A DNA stretch of 64,000 nucleotides from positions 310,001-374,000 of the forward strand of contig NZ_MTSD02000001.1 in the NCBI RefSeq assembly GCF_001995095.2, read 5' to 3'. Numbering within the stretch: position 1 is the stretch's first letter; every line of letters starts with the position of its first letter. Below, piece after piece: positions 35,416 through 46,137 of the stretch. The notes under the pieces were generated by a model. The model was not told where the DNA came from and ran no database searches. It was given only the letters and a program-made list of their open reading frames with translations. Source of the stretch: Oceanospirillum linum (lineage in GTDB: Bacteria; Pseudomonadota; Gammaproteobacteria; Pseudomonadales; Halomonadaceae). Position numbers and translations under genes: made by a program.

Positions 35416-36378
35416 CTAACCCGCTGACAGACGCTCAAGAATCAACCGAAGACTATCTTCATAAGGCGCCCTGATATCGACAAAAGTGCCTGACTTAGGA
35501 TCGGGAAAGCCAAGGGATGCCGCATGCAAAAATAATCGTTTAAAACCCAGGCCTTTAAAGTGCTGATGCACCTTATCATCACCATATTTCACATCCCCCA
35601 CAAGACTATGACCAACAGACTGCGCGTGCACACGAATTTGATGGGTTCGGCCTGTTACCGGCTCCGCTTCAAGCAAGGTACAAAGTACGCCATTAGCATT
35701 AAGGCGTTTAAGAATCTGAAACCGGGTGACGGATGGCTTTCCTTCCTTCAGGTCAACTTTGACCACTCGTTCACGCCCACCTACACCATGTTTCTTTAAG
35801 GGTTTATCCACCTCGGTGACAGCTTCAGGCCAACGCCCCACAGCAAGCGCATGATATTTTTTCCGAAACGCCTTAGCCTTCAGTTGCTCCTGCAGGTAAT
35901 TCAGAGCCTTACGATTCTTCGCAACCAACAAGCAACCGGACGTATCTTTATCCAACCGGTGTACCAGCTCCAAATAGCTCCCTTCCGGACGAATCTGTCG
36001 TAGGTTTTCAATCAGCCCGGCCTGAACCCCGGAGCCAGCATGAACCGATAATCCTTGCGGTTTATTGATCACCAGCCAGTCATCACACTCACGCAACACA
36101 GCAGCCTCCAAGGCCCGGGCAAACTCCTTGCTGACAGGTATATCATCTGCTTTTTCTGCAACCCGAACCGGTGGAACACGAACGATATCTCCCGCTTGTA
36201 AACGGTATACCGCCTTGACTCTTTTTTTGTTCACCCGAACCTCACCCTTTCGGATAATCCGATAGACAAGGTTTTTTGGCACACCTTTAAGAAAGGTAAT
36301 CAGGAAGTTATCAACCCTTTGTCCCTCATGATGACTATCAATGGTGACAAAACGAACAGAGTGAACAGCTTCAGCCAC
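35416..36378 (-). CDS. rluC: 23S rRNA pseudouridine(955/2504/2580) synthase
   Basis: A 320-residue pseudouridine synthase with an N-terminal S4 RNA-binding domain (GQRVDNFLITFLKGVPKNLVYR) and the catalytic HRLDKDTSG motif with the nucleophilic Asp. It modifies three uridines in 23S rRNA. It is divergent from rne, the same arrangement as in E. coli, which supports RluC over RluD. Confidence 0.93.
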   Translation of the reverse strand: MAEAVHSVRFVTIDSHHEGQRVDNFLITFLKGVPKNLVYRIIRKGEVRVNKKRVKAVYRLQAGDIVRVPPVRVAEKADDIPVSKEFARALEAAVLRECDDWLVINKPQGLSVHAGSGVQAGLIENLRQIRPEGSYLELVHRLDKDTSGCLLVAKNRKALNYLQEQLKAKAFRKKYHALAVGRWPEAVTEVDKPLKKHGVGGRERVVKVDLKEGKPSVTRFQILKRLNANGVLCTLLEAEPVTGRTHQIRVHAQSVGHSLVGDVKYGDDKVHQHFKGLGFKRLFLHAASLGFPDPKSGTFVDIRAPYEDSLRLILERLSAG

Positions 36379-36413
36379 ATGGCCTCCCGGGGCAGTTCTT
36401 CAAGTAAATCAAA

Positions 36414-36442
36414 TTGATGGTTTGCGTGATAACTGCTATATT
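36414..36442 (+). promoter_or_regulatory. sigma70-like promoter of rne
   Basis: TTGATG (36414-36419) and TATATT (36437-36442) with a 17-nt spacer. Transcription from near 36449 would give an rne leader of about 618 nt. Confidence 0.6.
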
Positions 36443-36448
36443 ACAGAC

Positions 36449-37066
36449 CGCCTGAAAAAAGACTAAAAAAACTGACATCTATTGTCGCCTGCACACTTGG
36501 CTGATGGGGTATAAACTCCCCCGCCAGGAAAAACAGCCCGGCATTTCAGGCAAATATCACCGCTAGCATATTGAGAACAACCGTATTGTGTACGGGCTGT
36601 CATCAATCAGCGAGATGGTAACAGATTACACATTGAATGTGAGCTGAATGAACAGCTTGCAATTTCCGTTAACAGCACACCCTCACAACCTGAATAGTGC
36701 GAACGGATCAACTTATGTTTCGTGTCCGGTGAGACTTGCGGAACGACTGGTTTGTTTAGTGTTGGCCGATTGCCAACCCCGGTATCATCATTTGTCGTCA
36801 TCCAGTCCTGTACCTTGCCACCAGTATGTTTTTCACCTTTTGCTGCATTCCGGCATCGGCCCATGTTATCCAACGTGAAACATGTTGCCCTAAGGGATAG
36901 TAGTCAGAGTTCGGCTCTATGATCGGGAACTGCCAGTCAGCAGATCAGATACGTATGACAGCCGCCGCTGAAGAGCATTAAGCACGCATAAAAATTTTGA
37001 TTCTGAGCCTTAAAAGGTTGGTCAGTATACTGACATTTGGGTGTCCCAAGGACCCAAAAGACTTCG
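36449..37066 (+). promoter_or_regulatory. Long 5' leader of rne with hairpins next to the start
   Basis: About 618 nt without a convincing gene. In E. coli the rne leader is also long and is a target for RNase E autoregulation; this one appears to play the same part. Visible hairpins: AGCTG/CAGCT at 36642-36657; a perfect palindrome GTCAGTATACTGAC at 37021-37034; and TTTGGGT/ACCCAAA at 37036-37058. The only AAGGA-like ribosome site (37048-37052) lies in the loop and stem edge of the last hairpin, 14 nt before the ATG. Confidence 0.55.
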
Positions 37067-40000
37067 ATGAAAAGAATGCTAATCAACGCAACCCAACCTG
37101 AAGAGTTGCGTGTTGCCCTTGTAGATGGCCAGAGACTTTACGATCTGGATATCGAATCAGGATCCCGTGAGCAGAAAAAAGCTAACATCTACCGCGGCCG
37201 TATCACACGTATAGAACCCAGTCTTGAAGCTGCCTTTGTTGATTTTGGCGCAGAGCGTCATGGTTTTCTGCCTCTGAAAGAGATCTCAAAAGAATACTTC
37301 AGCAAGAAACCGTCTGAAATTCAGGGCCGTATCAACATCAAAGATGTGGTTAAAGAAGGCACCGAGGTTATCGTTCAGGTTGATAAAGAGGAACGTGGTA
37401 ACAAGGGCGCAGCCCTGACAACCTTCGTCAGCCTGGCCGGACGCTATCTGGTACTGATGCCAAACAATGCCCGGGCTGGTGGTATATCCCGCCGCATTGA
37501 AGGTGATGACCGCACACAGCTGCGTGAAGCGATGAGTCAGCTTAAAACACCTTCTGATATGGGCGTAATCGTCCGCACCGCTGGCGTTGGCCGCAGTGCA
37601 GAAGAGTTGCAGGTCGACCTCGACTACCTGCTACAGCTGTGGGACGCCATTAAAAGTGCCGCCCTTGAGCGACCTGCGCCCTTCTTGGTTTACCAGGAAA
37701 GTAACGTCATCATCCGTGCCATGCGTGACTATCTGCGCCAGGATGTTGGTGAAGTTCTTATCGATAGCCCTGAAGTTTTTCAGGAGGCGATGAACTTTAT
37801 CCAGCAGGTGATGCCAAGCTTTAGCAACAAAATCAAGCAGTACGAAGACCCGGTACCTCTGTTCAGCCGCTTCCAGATCGAAAGTCAGATTGAAACGGCG
37901 TTCCAGCGTGAAGTGAAGCTGCCATCCGGTGGTTCCATTGTCATCGATCACACCGAGGCGCTGGTATCAATCGATATCAACTCGGCCCGGGCAACCCGTG
38001 GCAGTGATATTGAAGAAACCGCACTGAATACCAATCTGGAAGCCGCAGATGAGATCGCCCGCCAGCTTCGCCTGCGCGATATCGGCGGCCTGATCGTTAT
38101 TGACTTTATCGATATGACGCCGGTTAAGAACCAGCGTGAAGTTGAGAACCGTATGCGTGATGCCCTCAAGGTGGATCGCGCCCGTGTTCAGGTCGGTCGT
38201 ATTTCCCGCTTTGGCCTGATGGAGATGTCCCGTCAGCGTTTACGCCCTTCTCTGGGTGAAACCAGTGGTGTGGTATGCCCTCGCTGTGATGGTCAGGGCA
38301 CAATCCGTGATGTGCAGTCACTGGCATTATCCATCATGCGTCTGATTGAAGAAGAGGCCATGAAGGATCGCACAGCGCAAATTCGGGCTATTCTCCCGGT
38401 CAGCGTTGCCACCTTCCTGCTGAACGAAAAACGTAAAACCCTTAACGATATCGAAACCCGTCAGGGTGTTGCGTTAATGATCGTGCCCAATCCACACATG
38501 GAAACACCTCACTATGAAGTGTCACGCCTGCGGGATGATCAGTTAGAAGGCAACGGTGAAGAGTCCAGCTTTGAAATCAATCTGGAGTCCACCGATAAAG
38601 AAGAAGAAACGGCAGCACCTAAACAGCCAGAACGTGCTCAGGCTGCAGTGCGTAGCGTTGTGCCGACAACGCCTCCACCAGCACCTCAGGTTAAAAGTGC
38701 TCCGACTGAAGAAAGCTTTTTCAGCAAACTGGTGAAAGGCATCAGCAAACTGTTTGCTAGTGATGACATCAAGAAATCAACGCCTGAGAAAAAGTCTTCT
38801 CAGGAAGAGAGTGAGAAAGATCATCGTAGCGGTCAGGAAAAATCAAACCGTAACCGTCGCCGCAGCGAACGCAAGCCACGTCGCGATAACCGCCGTGACA
38901 GCAGTCGTAACCGTGATGATCGTAATACCCGTGATGAGCAAGCGGAAGATAAATCAGAACGTAAGTCAGATAACCGCAAGCCTGATAAGCGCAATGATCG
39001 CTCAGACCGGAATAACGAACGCAGCAATGACCGAAAACGTCAGAGCCGCGATAATCGTGATCAGAAAGCGAAAGAAACTACAGAAGTACAAACGGAAGAC
39101 AATCAGGAGCAGAAAGCAAAAGCCGAAGCTCGTGAAAATAACCGTCCGAAAAACAAGCGTACCCGTAACAACCCTCGCCGTCGTCGTCGTAACCGCAACA
39201 GCGAAGGTAACGAGCAAAATGAAGCACAGAACCAAAGTGCTGTTGCAGGCGGCAATGAGCCAGCAGAGAAAACGTCTGTTAAAGAAGAAGCCAAGCCTGT
39301 AGCTAAAAAAGCAGAGACGGCTCCTGCTAAAGCAGAGTCTTTACCGAGTAAAACAGAAGAAGCACCTGCAAAAGATGCGGCTAAAGAGATCTGGGCTAAA
39401 GCAGAAGCAACAATCGCGTCCCAGGTTGAAGAACCTTCTGTTCAGTCCGACACTGAAAATGCAGTCAAAGCAGCTAAAGCAACCTCAGCACCTGCTGGCG
39501 GCACTCAAAGTGCAGCAGCGGATCAAGCTTTACAAACAGCGCCTGCAGACAGTGTAAAAGAAGAGACAGTAACAAAAGAAGAAGCAGCAACAGAAGCTGA
39601 AACAGGCGTGGATGTCTCTCAGGAAGCAGCAACAACGGAAGTCTCAGATATTCAGCCTAACACTGAAGAGAAGCTGGCTGATGTTGACGTGAAGCCGGAT
39701 GAGGTTATGCAGCAGGAAACCACTGCCAATGAAGTCGCTGTCGAGGCTGTACAAGCGGAGACCAAGTCTGAAGAGGTGAAGGAAACAGCGCCGGTTGAAA
39801 AACCCGTTGAACCTGTAGCAGAAGAGGCTGAGAAGCAAGAAGCAGTTTCAGCTACCGAGGAAGCCAGTGCAGCGCCAAGCAAGCCTGCAGAGGCAATAGC
39901 AGCTGAAACACAGCCTGCAGTGAAAACTGAAGCAGAAACAGCTCAGGTAGCTGAGTCACCAGCGGCAGATTCAACGCCGAAGAAACGGGTGAGTCGTAAG

Positions 40001-40177
40001 GTTCGTGCCAAAGTCGCCAAAGAGACAGGTGATATTGATCTGAAAATTCCGACACTTAAACCCAATGATGAAGCGATTACACTGCCAACTGAAAAGAAAG
40101 AAAGCGTCAGAAAAACGCGGGAGCGCAAACCACGCTCTGGTCGTGTTGCTAATGACCCTCGTCTGACCCGTGAATAA
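37067..40177 (+). CDS. rne: Ribonuclease E
   Basis: A 1036-residue endoribonuclease that initiates mRNA decay and rRNA/tRNA maturation. The catalytic half (1-510) holds the S1 domain, 5'-sensor and DNase I-like domain; Asp303, Asp346 and the zinc-link Cys404/Cys407 (CPRCDGQG) fall at exactly the E. coli positions. An amphipathic membrane anchor, [16 protein letters not shown], is at about 549-564. The C-terminal scaffold is unusual in composition: an Arg/Asp/Asn-rich region (about 590-735) and a long Ala/Glu/Val-rich region up to about 985, then a basic end. The ATG at 37067 gives the canonical [11 protein letters not shown] strong terminator follows. Confidence 0.96.
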   Translation: MKRMLINATQPEELRVALVDGQRLYDLDIESGSREQKKANIYRGRITRIEPSLEAAFVDFGAERHGFLPLKEISKEYFSKKPSEIQGRINIKDVVKEGTEVIVQVDKEERGNKGAALTTFVSLAGRYLVLMPNNARAGGISRRIEGDDRTQLREAMSQLKTPSDMGVIVRTAGVGRSAEELQVDLDYLLQLWDAIKSAALERPAPFLVYQESNVIIRAMRDYLRQDVGEVLIDSPEVFQEAMNFIQQVMPSFSNKIKQYEDPVPLFSRFQIESQIETAFQREVKLPSGGSIVIDHTEALVSIDINSARATRGSDIEETALNTNLEAADEIARQLRLRDIGGLIVIDFIDMTPVKNQREVENRMRDALKVDRARVQVGRISRFGLMEMSRQRLRPSLGETSGVVCPRCDGQGTIRDVQSLALSIMRLIEEEAMKDRTAQIRAILPVSVATFLLNEKRKTLNDIETRQGVALMIVPNPHMETPHYEVSRLRDDQLEGNGEESSFEINLESTDKEEETAAPKQPERAQAAVRSVVPTTPPPAPQVKSAPTEESFFSKLVKGISKLFASDDIKKSTPEKKSSQEESEKDHRSGQEKSNRNRRRSERKPRRDNRRDSSRNRDDRNTRDEQAEDKSERKSDNRKPDKRNDRSDRNNERSNDRKRQSRDNRDQKAKETTEVQTEDNQEQKAKAEARENNRPKNKRTRNNPRRRRRNRNSEGNEQNEAQNQSAVAGGNEPAEKTSVKEEAKPVAKKAETAPAKAESLPSKTEEAPAKDAAKEIWAKAEATIASQVEEPSVQSDTENAVKAAKATSAPAGGTQSAAADQALQTAPADSVKEETVTKEEAATEAETGVDVSQEAATTEVSDIQPNTEEKLADVDVKPDEVMQQETTANEVAVEAVQAETKSEEVKETAPVEKPVEPVAEEAEKQEAVSATEEASAAPSKPAEAIAAETQPAVKTEAETAQVAESPAADSTPKKRVSRKVRAKVAKETGDIDLKIPTLKPNDEAITLPTEKKESVRKTRERKPRSGRVANDPRLTRE

Positions 40178-40196
40178 CAGCGTTTATTCCGTCAAC

Positions 40197-40227
40197 AAAA
40201 AACCCAGTCAATGACTGGGTTTTTTTA
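40197..40227. terminator. Bidirectional terminator rne / murB
   Basis: AACCCAGTC (40201-40209) and GACTGGGTT (40213-40221) pair around AAT, with seven T after the stem on the plus strand and a matching A tract in front, so it also works for murB on the minus strand. Confidence 0.92.
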
Positions 40228-40276
40228 TACCTGAACATAACCGGTACCTAAAAATAAAAAACAGCTCTTATTCAGA

Positions 40277-41335
40277 TCAAAGAATCACTTGAGGCTCCCT
40301 CTCCAACTCAACCTGAAACCTGTGTTTTACCTCAGAAACAATATCATCAGCCAGAGCCAGCAGTCCTTCAGCACTGCCCCCACCATAGTGAACCAGTACA
40401 AGTGCTTGTTTAGGGTATACTCCTACAGAGCCGCGCCGGGTCCCCTTAAAGCCACACTGTTCAATAAGCCAACCTGCCGCCAGTTTATTTTGTCCTTCAC
40501 CAGCAGGATATACAGGCATCCCAGGATATTGCCCTTTAAGGCTTTGTGCTAACTCAGAAGACACAACAGGGTTTTTGAAGAAACTACCTGCATTACCTAC
40601 TTCAGCAGGGTCAGGGAGCTTACTCTGACGAATTCTGCAGACAGCCCTGGCTATCCTCAATGGCGTCACCTCTTTGCCTTCAAGCTCTGCCGCCAAGTCA
40701 CCATAACCCAACTTCGGCTCTGCCTTAGTCTGCAGTCGCAGCAACAGGCTGGTAATAATAACCTGGTCAGTGCGCCCCTGCTGATACTCCGCAGACTTAA
40801 AGATACTGTCACGGTAACCAAAGAAACACGCCTCACGGCTTAGGGTAACCGGCTTACCATCACAGACACGAATCGCCGAAACCGACACCAGTACATCCGC
40901 CAGCTCTGAGCCATAGGCCCCGATATTCTGAACGGGCGCAGCTCCGGTACGACCTGGAATCAACGCCAGATTTTCCAGCCCGTACAGTCCTTTCCCGACA
41001 GTTTCCATCACAAGGTCATGCCAGACAACCCCTGCACCCACGGTCAGTAACACACTGCCATCTGCCTGAGGATCATAATGACGCTGCTGATTACTCATCT
41101 GCACTACCAGGCCAGGAATATCCGCAGCAAGAATAAGATTACTACCGCTACCTAGCGGAAAAACGGGCAAGTCACGCTTCCGAGCCCAGCCCAAAGCCTC
41201 CTGACACGCCTTTTCAGACTCAGGTCGACAGAAGTAATCGGCATAAACAAGAAAACCCAGGGTGTTTAACCCACTAAGGTCTTTATGATTTTCAGGTTCA
41301 AACAGGAGTTCTGATGGGGACACTAAATTGCTCAC
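40277..41335 (-). CDS. murB: UDP-N-acetylenolpyruvoylglucosamine reductase
   Basis: A 352-residue FAD enzyme that makes UDP-MurNAc for peptidoglycan. FAD-binding PLGSGSNLILA; PGRTGAAPVQNIGAYG; FGYRDSIFK; GNAGSFFKNPV with the catalytic Ser; C-terminal VHYGGGSAEGLL. It is the last gene of the comEC-to-murB block, 33 nt behind the phosphatase gene. Confidence 0.95.
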   Translation of the reverse strand: MSNLVSPSELLFEPENHKDLSGLNTLGFLVYADYFCRPESEKACQEALGWARKRDLPVFPLGSGSNLILAADIPGLVVQMSNQQRHYDPQADGSVLLTVGAGVVWHDLVMETVGKGLYGLENLALIPGRTGAAPVQNIGAYGSELADVLVSVSAIRVCDGKPVTLSREACFFGYRDSIFKSAEYQQGRTDQVIITSLLLRLQTKAEPKLGYGDLAAELEGKEVTPLRIARAVCRIRQSKLPDPAEVGNAGSFFKNPVVSSELAQSLKGQYPGMPVYPAGEGQNKLAAGWLIEQCGFKGTRRGSVGVYPKQALVLVHYGGGSAEGLLALADDIVSEVKHRFQVELEREPQVIL

Positions 41336-41367
41336 TAACCATTGGGGTGGGTTTGGCCTGAAAGGGA

Positions 41368-41850
41368 TCAGCTATCGTGGTGTATAGCAAGCTCAACCAG
41401 TAGGTTTTTACCCGCCGCTTCAACCAGGTCCAATACTTGCTCGAAACCTGATTCACCACCGTAATAAGGATCAGGAACCTCCTTAAGACCCAGGCCTGGC
41501 GCGTAATCCAGAAAAAGCCCCAACCTTGCTGAAGCATCTTCAGGACGAATCTGATGCAGGTTTTCCAGGTTACTAAGATCCATTGCCAGTATATGATCAT
41601 ATTCATAAAAATCTTCTGCAATAGCCTGACGGGCTTTCAGCATACTCAGATCATAACCCCTACGTGCGGCAGCCTCCTGCGTGCGCGGGTCCGGCGACTT
41701 ACCAATATGCCAGGCGGCAGTACCCGCCGAATCAATCTCGATCAGATCCTGAAGGCCCGCATCTGCAACTAACTTCCGAAATACGCCATCAGCCGTCGGG
41801 GAGCGACAGATATTGCCCAAGCAAACAAACAAAACCTTAATACGGGACAT
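41368..41850 (-). CDS. Low molecular weight protein-tyrosine phosphatase
   Basis: A 160-residue LMW-PTP. The P-loop CLGNICRSP has nucleophile Cys10 and Arg16; the general acid Asp is in DPYYGGESGF near the C-terminus. Such enzymes often oppose tyrosine kinases in polysaccharide export, but none is present here; the position between kdsB and murB is common in Pseudomonas-type genomes. The start overlaps the kdsB stop. Confidence 0.9.
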   Translation of the reverse strand: MSRIKVLFVCLGNICRSPTADGVFRKLVADAGLQDLIEIDSAGTAAWHIGKSPDPRTQEAAARRGYDLSMLKARQAIAEDFYEYDHILAMDLSNLENLHQIRPEDASARLGLFLDYAPGLGLKEVPDPYYGGESGFEQVLDLVEAAGKNLLVELAIHHDS

Positions 41851-42626
41851 TAGAGCTTGCCCTCTGCCAGTCTCTGGCGAATATGGGCACGAACCCGATC
41901 CAGATCTTCAGCCGTATCAACACCTGCAGGATGCCGCTCGTCGGCCACCGCCACATGAATGCGGACGCCATTCCAGAGAGCCCGAAGCTGCTCCAGCTGC
42001 TCTGACTGTTCAATAGGTGCCGGTTGCCAGCTGACAAAGTCATTCAGCATTTTCACCCGATAACCATAAAGACCAATATGCCGATAAAGCGGCGAAGGCG
42101 GCAGCTGATTCAGATCTGCAGAAAATGCATCGCGCGCCCAGGAGATGGTTGCTCTTGAGAAATAGAGTGCATAGCCACGGGCATCTGTCACGACCTTAAC
42201 AACATTCGGATTATGAACAGCGGCCAGATCTTCAATCTGCTCGCACAGAGTTGAAATACCTGCGGAAGGATCTGCCGCAAGATTATGGGCCACCTGATTG
42301 ATCAGGCGCGGAGGAATCAGAGGCTCATCACCCTGGACATTAACGATGATATCATCCGCATAGAAGCCCAGCTTCTGAGCCACTTCCTGCAGACGATCAG
42401 TACCGGAAGGATGCTGATCTGAGGTCAGGCATACTTCAGCCCCAAAACCTTCAGCGGCACCTGCAATATTCTGATCATCCGTGGCAATAATGATCCGGCT
42501 GGCTTCACTTTTCCGGGCTTGCTCATACACCCGCTGCAGCATAGGCTTACCTTCAATATCCAGAAGCGGCTTGCCCGGCAAACGCGATGATGCAAAACGA
42601 GCGGGAATGACAACAGTAAAAGACAT
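41850..42626 (-). CDS. kdsB: 3-deoxy-manno-octulosonate cytidylyltransferase
   Basis: A 258-residue CMP-Kdo synthetase, needed to place Kdo on lipid A. Signatures: [47 protein letters not shown] and HIGLYGYR. It lies behind ycaR, in the lpxK-ycaR-kdsB order of E. coli. Confidence 0.95.
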   Translation of the reverse strand: MSFTVVIPARFASSRLPGKPLLDIEGKPMLQRVYEQARKSEASRIIIATDDQNIAGAAEGFGAEVCLTSDQHPSGTDRLQEVAQKLGFYADDIIVNVQGDEPLIPPRLINQVAHNLAADPSAGISTLCEQIEDLAAVHNPNVVKVVTDARGYALYFSRATISWARDAFSADLNQLPPSPLYRHIGLYGYRVKMLNDFVSWQPAPIEQSEQLEQLRALWNGVRIHVAVADERHPAGVDTAEDLDRVRAHIRQRLAEGKL

Positions 42627-42664
42627 GGTCCGATCCTTAAAACCTTAGCTTGCACGATAGAGGA

Positions 42665-42850
42665 TTACTTCTCGAGACGCTCATCAGCCGTCAATGTACG
42701 GGCTTCGCTTTCCAGCATAACCGGAATATTATCCCGAACAGGAAAAGCCAGGCCATCAGCCTTACAAACCAACTCGTTCTGCTCTTTCTTATAAACTAAT
42801 GGCCCTTGGCAAACAGGGCAGACTAACAGGGCTAACAGTTGCTTATCCAT
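42665..42850 (-). CDS. ycaR: Trm112 family protein (YcaR)
   Basis: A 61-residue Trm112-like zinc-ribbon protein: [14 protein letters not shown] has one Cys pair, and [19 protein letters not shown] is the conserved second half. The second Cys pair is reduced to one Cys here, as in many bacterial members. The gene overlaps the end of lpxK by 8 nt. Function is not established. Confidence 0.92.
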   Translation of the reverse strand: MDKQLLALLVCPVCQGPLVYKKEQNELVCKADGLAFPVRDNIPVMLESEARTLTADERLEK

Positions 42851-43883
42851 GGTGTTTTCTCTTTAAAACAGTCAATAATTGATGATGTAGTGTTTCGATC
42901 AGGTCCGGCTTTATTCGGGCTTCAACATCCAAAGCCCAGTAGGTTTCTTCTGACCAGCTTCGACATTTCACCGCATCTTTTGCTGTCATCAGCACCACAC
43001 GTCCATCCGGGACCTCATGATCTTTATAAATATGATGATCCGGGAAAGGATGACGCTCAATATGCAGCTCAAGCTCTTCCAGAGTCTGAAAAAAACGTTC
43101 CGGATTACCAATCCCTGCCATAGCAAATGCTGGCCTGCGCTGGGATGTTTTGAAAGGAGGTCGCCCTGCAGAAAACGTTTCTCCGGTGCGTAGATTTCTC
43201 CAGTAACGAGGACTCAGCTTCATGGGATGCGCCTGAACACCTGCGATATCAAGGGGGCAGTTACTTCCATTCGCCAGTACCAGATCCACTTCTTTCAGGC
43301 GCTGTGCAGGCTCTCTTAAAGGGCCAACGGGCAGGCAGTGGCCATTACCTAAACCACGACTGGCATCAACAATCACCCACTCAATATCCCTTGGCAGACT
43401 CAAGTGCTGTAAGCCATCATCACTGATAATCAGGTTGCAGGCAGTATGCCCCGGAAAATTCTTCTGAAAAAACGTCGTATCAAGCAGAGCCCGAGCAGCC
43501 CGATAGCGGTCCTGGTCGACAACAACCGGGCTATCGGTCTGAGCTGCAAGCATCACAGGCTCATCCCCAACGTCGGCTGCATCACTTTCAGCGGTAACGG
43601 CGACCGGCCCAGAGAGCTTCTTGCCACCATACCCCCTGCTAATCACCCCCGGATGCCATCCGTGATGCTGTAAAACCCGGCACAGCATAGACACCATGGG
43701 AGACTTACCTGTCCCGCCCACACTTACATTACCCACCACAATCACCGGAACCGGCAGGGCTCGTTGTTGTGCCCGTTTCTTTGCTTGATCTTTACGCGCT
43801 AAATAGCGGTAAACGACCTCAACCGGCCACAATAACAGGGGCCATTTGGCACCTGAATACCAAGCTTTTTCCAGTGCTTTCAT
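42843..43883 (-). CDS. lpxK: Tetraacyldisaccharide 4'-kinase
   Basis: A 346-residue inner-membrane P-loop kinase that adds the 4'-phosphate to lipid A precursor. Walker A is [13 protein letters not shown] (about 52-64); [18 protein letters not shown] and [13 protein letters not shown] are conserved LpxK motifs. It starts 2 nt after the msbA stop, so synthesis and flipping of lipid A are co-expressed. Confidence 0.95.
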   Translation of the reverse strand: MKALEKAWYSGAKWPLLLWPVEVVYRYLARKDQAKKRAQQRALPVPVIVVGNVSVGGTGKSPMVSMLCRVLQHHGWHPGVISRGYGGKKLSGPVAVTAESDAADVGDEPVMLAAQTDSPVVVDQDRYRAARALLDTTFFQKNFPGHTACNLIISDDGLQHLSLPRDIEWVIVDASRGLGNGHCLPVGPLREPAQRLKEVDLVLANGSNCPLDIAGVQAHPMKLSPRYWRNLRTGETFSAGRPPFKTSQRRPAFAMAGIGNPERFFQTLEELELHIERHPFPDHHIYKDHEVPDGRVVLMTAKDAVKCRSWSEETYWALDVEARIKPDLIETLHHQLLTVLKRKHHG

Positions 43884-43885
43884 GG

Positions 43886-45658
43886 TTAAGCCTCTTCGTC
43901 ACTGAACTGCATGGAATGCAGCTGGGCATACGCCCCTCCTTTAGCCAGCAGCTCTTTATGGCTACCGGATTCAATAATTTCACCCTGCTCCATCACCATA
44001 ATAATATCGGCGTTTTCAATGGTAGAAAGGCGATGCGCAATCACAAACGTCGTACGGTTTTTCATAACTTCATCAAGCGCTTTCTGAATATAACGCTCAG
44101 ATTCCGTATCCAGTGCCGACGTCGCTTCATCCAAAATAAGAATAGGCGCATCTTTCAGAATAGCCCGGGCTATGGCCAGGCGCTGACGCTGCCCACCAGA
44201 TAACAGAACGCCATTATCCCCAACCAGTGTATCCAGCCCGTCAGGAAGCTCCTCAATAAAGGACATCGCGTAAGCTGACTTAGCCGCAGCCTTTATCTGC
44301 TCCCGGGTTATGCCCGGCTGACCGTAAGCGATATTGTTAGCCACCGTATCGTTAAACAGTGTGACCTGCTGAGTGACCATGGATATCTGACGCCGCAGAC
44401 TGGACAACGTCACATTTTCCAGTGGCTGCCCATCAAAACAGATCCCACCTTCAACAGGTTCATAGAACCGGGGAATCAGGTTGATCAATGTTGATTTACC
44501 ACTACCGGAGCGCCCAACAATCGCAACAACCTGACCCGCATTAACATCAAAGTTGACGTCTTTCAGTACCTGCTTCTCAGTACCCGGGTAACGGAAGCCT
44601 ACATTTCTGAACGAAACATCACCTTTAATTTGAGACATGACGCCGGAACCATAATCAGGCTCATCGTCTTTATCATATTGCTCAAAAAGATCCTCCGCCG
44701 CCGCAACCCCTCTCTGAATCGCATTATTAACCTCTGTCAGCTGACGGATCGGCTTCGCCATAAGTGATGCAGCGGTAATAAAAGCGATAAACTCACCAGG
44801 AGTCATGCCCTGCATAATCTCCGGGTCCAGAGCCAGCCAAACCAAAGTCCCCATGGCAAAAGCAACAATCAGCTGAACAAGAGGAGTACTCAGGGCCCGG
44901 GTTGCTGCCATCTTAATAAACTGCTTGCGGTTAAGCTCGCTTGCTTTATTGAATCGCGAGCGCTCATATTCAGTGCCATCAAAGGTACGTACAACCCGAT
45001 ACCCGGTAATAGCCTCAGAAGCAACATGGGTCACATCCCCCATTGAGGTCTGAATCCTGCGACTGACCTTTCTGAAACGCTTGCTGGCCACACTGACCAC
45101 CAAGCCAATCAGAGGTGTCATCGCAATAAAAATCAGTGTCAGCCGCCAATTGTTATAGAAGAGATAGAGCAGCAGCCCGAACACAAAAATGCCTTCACGA
45201 ATAACGACTGTAACGGCTTGAGAAGCAGCATTTGTGACCTGATCAATATTGAATGTCAGGCGTGAGATAAGGTGACCAGATGACTGACTATCAAAATATG
45301 ACACCGGGAGAGAAAGGTACTTATCAAATAGCTGACACCGTAGTTTGTGCACCACGCCACGAGCGACAATTTCCATGAAGTAGATCCCTAAAAAGCTACC
45401 CACTCCCCTGGCCGCAAAAGCACTGACCATCAGAGTTGGAAATAACCACCGGAACTCCGAGTTTTGCTTTTCTATGGAATCAACCAGGTATTTCATCAGT
45501 TCGGCAAACGCTGTACTCGACGCTGCATAAATAATATAACCCAGAATACTTAAGGCAAATGCCCAGCTGTATGCCTTCACGTATTTTAGTAAGCGGAAAT
45601 AAGAACTCGCCGCGCTTTTTGGCGAGTCTTCGAAAGGCGATATCTTTTGATCAGACAA
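43886..45658 (-). CDS. msbA: Lipid A export ATP-binding/permease protein MsbA
   Basis: A 590-residue half-size ABC exporter that flips lipid A-core across the inner membrane: six membrane segments in the first 320 residues, then Walker A GRSGSGKST, Q loop, signature LSGGQRQR and Walker B ILILDEATSALD. The start appears to be TTG at 45658; an in-frame TAG lies three codons upstream, so no longer form is possible, and no ATG is near. Downstream lpxK confirms the identity. Confidence 0.94.
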   Translation of the reverse strand: MSDQKISPFEDSPKSAASSYFRLLKYVKAYSWAFALSILGYIIYAASSTAFAELMKYLVDSIEKQNSEFRWLFPTLMVSAFAARGVGSFLGIYFMEIVARGVVHKLRCQLFDKYLSLPVSYFDSQSSGHLISRLTFNIDQVTNAASQAVTVVIREGIFVFGLLLYLFYNNWRLTLIFIAMTPLIGLVVSVASKRFRKVSRRIQTSMGDVTHVASEAITGYRVVRTFDGTEYERSRFNKASELNRKQFIKMAATRALSTPLVQLIVAFAMGTLVWLALDPEIMQGMTPGEFIAFITAASLMAKPIRQLTEVNNAIQRGVAAAEDLFEQYDKDDEPDYGSGVMSQIKGDVSFRNVGFRYPGTEKQVLKDVNFDVNAGQVVAIVGRSGSGKSTLINLIPRFYEPVEGGICFDGQPLENVTLSSLRRQISMVTQQVTLFNDTVANNIAYGQPGITREQIKAAAKSAYAMSFIEELPDGLDTLVGDNGVLLSGGQRQRLAIARAILKDAPILILDEATSALDTESERYIQKALDEVMKNRTTFVIAHRLSTIENADIIMVMEQGEIIESGSHKELLAKGGAYAQLHSMQFSDEEA

Positions 45659-45735
45659 GTGAAGCTACCTTATTAAAACGCTGTTTTTTTAATTAAAAAT
45701 GCTGAGGTCTCGCCAGGAAGCGTTATGTTAACCAC

Positions 45736-46137
45736 TTATTGGGCAAACCGGGTCTGAAAACTGACCTGAGTCAGACCCGCACCCGCCAGGTCATCCAAAA
45801 CCCGCGTTACCCGACCATGGCGAGCCCTTTCATCAGCAATCACAACCACCCGCCCTGAGGATGCCTGCCGCTTAAGGTAGTCAGCCAGGGCTGATGAGAG
45901 TTTTTCAACAGGTTTCCCATTCATCAAAATGGAACCTGTTTCAGGAACCTCAAGCCGAAGCGGTGCAGGTGTTTCAACAGCCTGGCCATGGCTTGTTTCC
46001 GGTAGCTGAAGCTCAAGTTCGCTACTCTGGTCAAACGTAGTGGAGACCATAAAAAAAATCAGTAGCAGAAAAACCACATCAATCAGGGGTGTCAGATTAA
46101 GGCTGACGGGCTCCGACTGGCGACGCTGAAATTTCAC
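45736..46137 (-). CDS. exbD: ExbD/TolR-family biopolymer transport protein
   Basis: A 133-residue protein with one N-terminal membrane helix (about 17-37) that carries the proton-path Asp20 in LTPLIDVVFLLLIFFM, and a small periplasmic domain. With the ExbB-like protein it forms a proton-driven motor. The gene overlaps the exbB stop by 4 nt. No tonB is next to it; in this locus it is usually the ExbBD pair upstream of msbA. Confidence 0.9.
   Translation of the reverse strand: MKFQRRQSEPVSLNLTPLIDVVFLLLIFFMVSTTFDQSSELELQLPETSHGQAVETPAPLRLEVPETGSILMNGKPVEKLSSALADYLKRQASSGRVVVIADERARHGRVTRVLDDLAGAGLTQVSFQTRFAQ

Noticed and set aside
36600-36922. Short open frames in the rne leader (both strands)
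   Set aside because: No ribosome sites and Cys/Ser-rich translations unlike real proteins; the leader RNA explains the region.
38754-39302. Open frame of 182 codons inside rne
   Set aside because: Out-of-frame shadow of the low-complexity Arg/Lys-rich scaffold of RNase E; composition explains the lack of stops.
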